The position numbers were made by a program, and so were the translations under genes. Below the pieces are notes generated by a model, which saw nothing but the letters and a program-made list of their open reading frames with translations, was not told where the DNA came from and ran no database searches. A stretch of DNA of 6,935 bases from Bacteroidales bacterium (lineage in GTDB: Bacteria > Bacteroidota > Bacteroidia > Bacteroidales > JAADJA01). The stretch is from NCBI GenBank assembly GCA_029933495.1, contig JAOZOC010000005.1:1-6935 (forward strand), read 5' to 3'. Positions within the stretch are counted from its first letter, which is position 1. Every line of letters begins with the position of its first letter. This document shows positions 6,824 to 6,935 of this stretch, one piece after another.

Positions 6824-6856
6824 CAAAAATAAATCAATATTCCGAATGTGGACAAA
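6824..6856 (-). promoter_or_regulatory. Candidate promoter of the glycosyltransferase-lipoprotein unit
   Basis: On the minus strand TATTTTTG (6824-6831) matches the -7 consensus TAnnTTTG. A TTTG (6853-6856) sits 21 bases upstream of it, within the spacing expected for the Bacteroidota -33 element. Transcription would start near 6818-6820, giving a very short leader of about 15-20 bases before the ATG at 6802. The region is AT-rich, so some matches are expected by chance, but having both boxes at proper spacing makes this the best promoter in the window. Confidence 0.5.
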
Positions 6857-6858
6857 TA

Positions 6859-6886
6859 AATAATATGATAATTAATAGATATTATT
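6859..6886. promoter_or_regulatory. AT-only inverted repeat upstream of the candidate promoter
   Basis: The arms AATAATAT (6859-6866) and ATATTATT (6879-6886) are perfect reverse complements around a 12-base spacer. The element lies directly upstream of the -33 candidate at 6853-6856, where an activator could bind. All arm bases are A or T in an AT-rich region, so a chance match is quite possible. Nothing else is seen in 6887-6935. Confidence 0.2.
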
Positions 6887-6935
6887 AAGAAAAACTTGAA
6901 AAACAGAACAGCAACAGATAGTGACCAGAATTAGA

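Noticed and set aside
1..6935. CRISPR array, tRNA or rRNA genes, insertion sequence, phage genes
   Set aside because: No regularly spaced direct repeats, no cloverleaf or rRNA-like segment, no transposase, integrase or terminal inverted repeats were seen on either strand.

Overview
The window is AT-rich and every convincing gene lies on the minus strand, so transcription runs from high to low coordinates. It looks like a chromosomal piece of a member of the Bacteroidota. The evidence is a WbqC-like protein of the type common in that phylum, promoter-like boxes of the TAnnTTTG form, no clear Shine-Dalgarno sequences, a 24-residue MORN-variant lipoprotein, and an adaptor/permease pair of Bacteroidota type. 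Genus-level placement is not possible from this sequence.

Right block (6935 to 3875, read leftward): a candidate promoter at 6824-6856 precedes a 767-residue polytopic membrane protein. It looks like a GT-C type glycosyltransferase that carries two related C-terminal beta-rich domains. Only 3 bases after its stop, a 206-residue lipoprotein made of about eight MORN-variant repeats begins. The two genes are almost certainly one transcription unit.

Spacer (3874 to 3580): this holds a good TAnnTTTG box (3757-3764) facing left and, downstream of it, a doubtful 43-codon leader ORF whose stop overlaps the next start codon as ATGA. I see no convincing intrinsic terminator.

Left block (3579 to 32): a MacA/HlyD-type membrane fusion protein is followed by a MacB-type ABC permease that lacks a fused ATPase, then a WbqC-family protein. 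No ATPase or TolC-like outer membrane gene lies in the window, so the exporter must borrow these from elsewhere if it works as a MacAB-type pump. Both the permease and the WbqC gene appear to start with TTG. A second promoter-like box at 14-21 resembles the one at 3757 over 26 positions (23 identical) and points out of the window to the left.

Nothing here is clearly a new defence or mobile system. The observations most worth following are the glycosyltransferase fused to duplicated domains and coupled to the repeat lipoprotein, the ATPase-less exporter pair, the paired promoter-like blocks, and the successive TTG starts.
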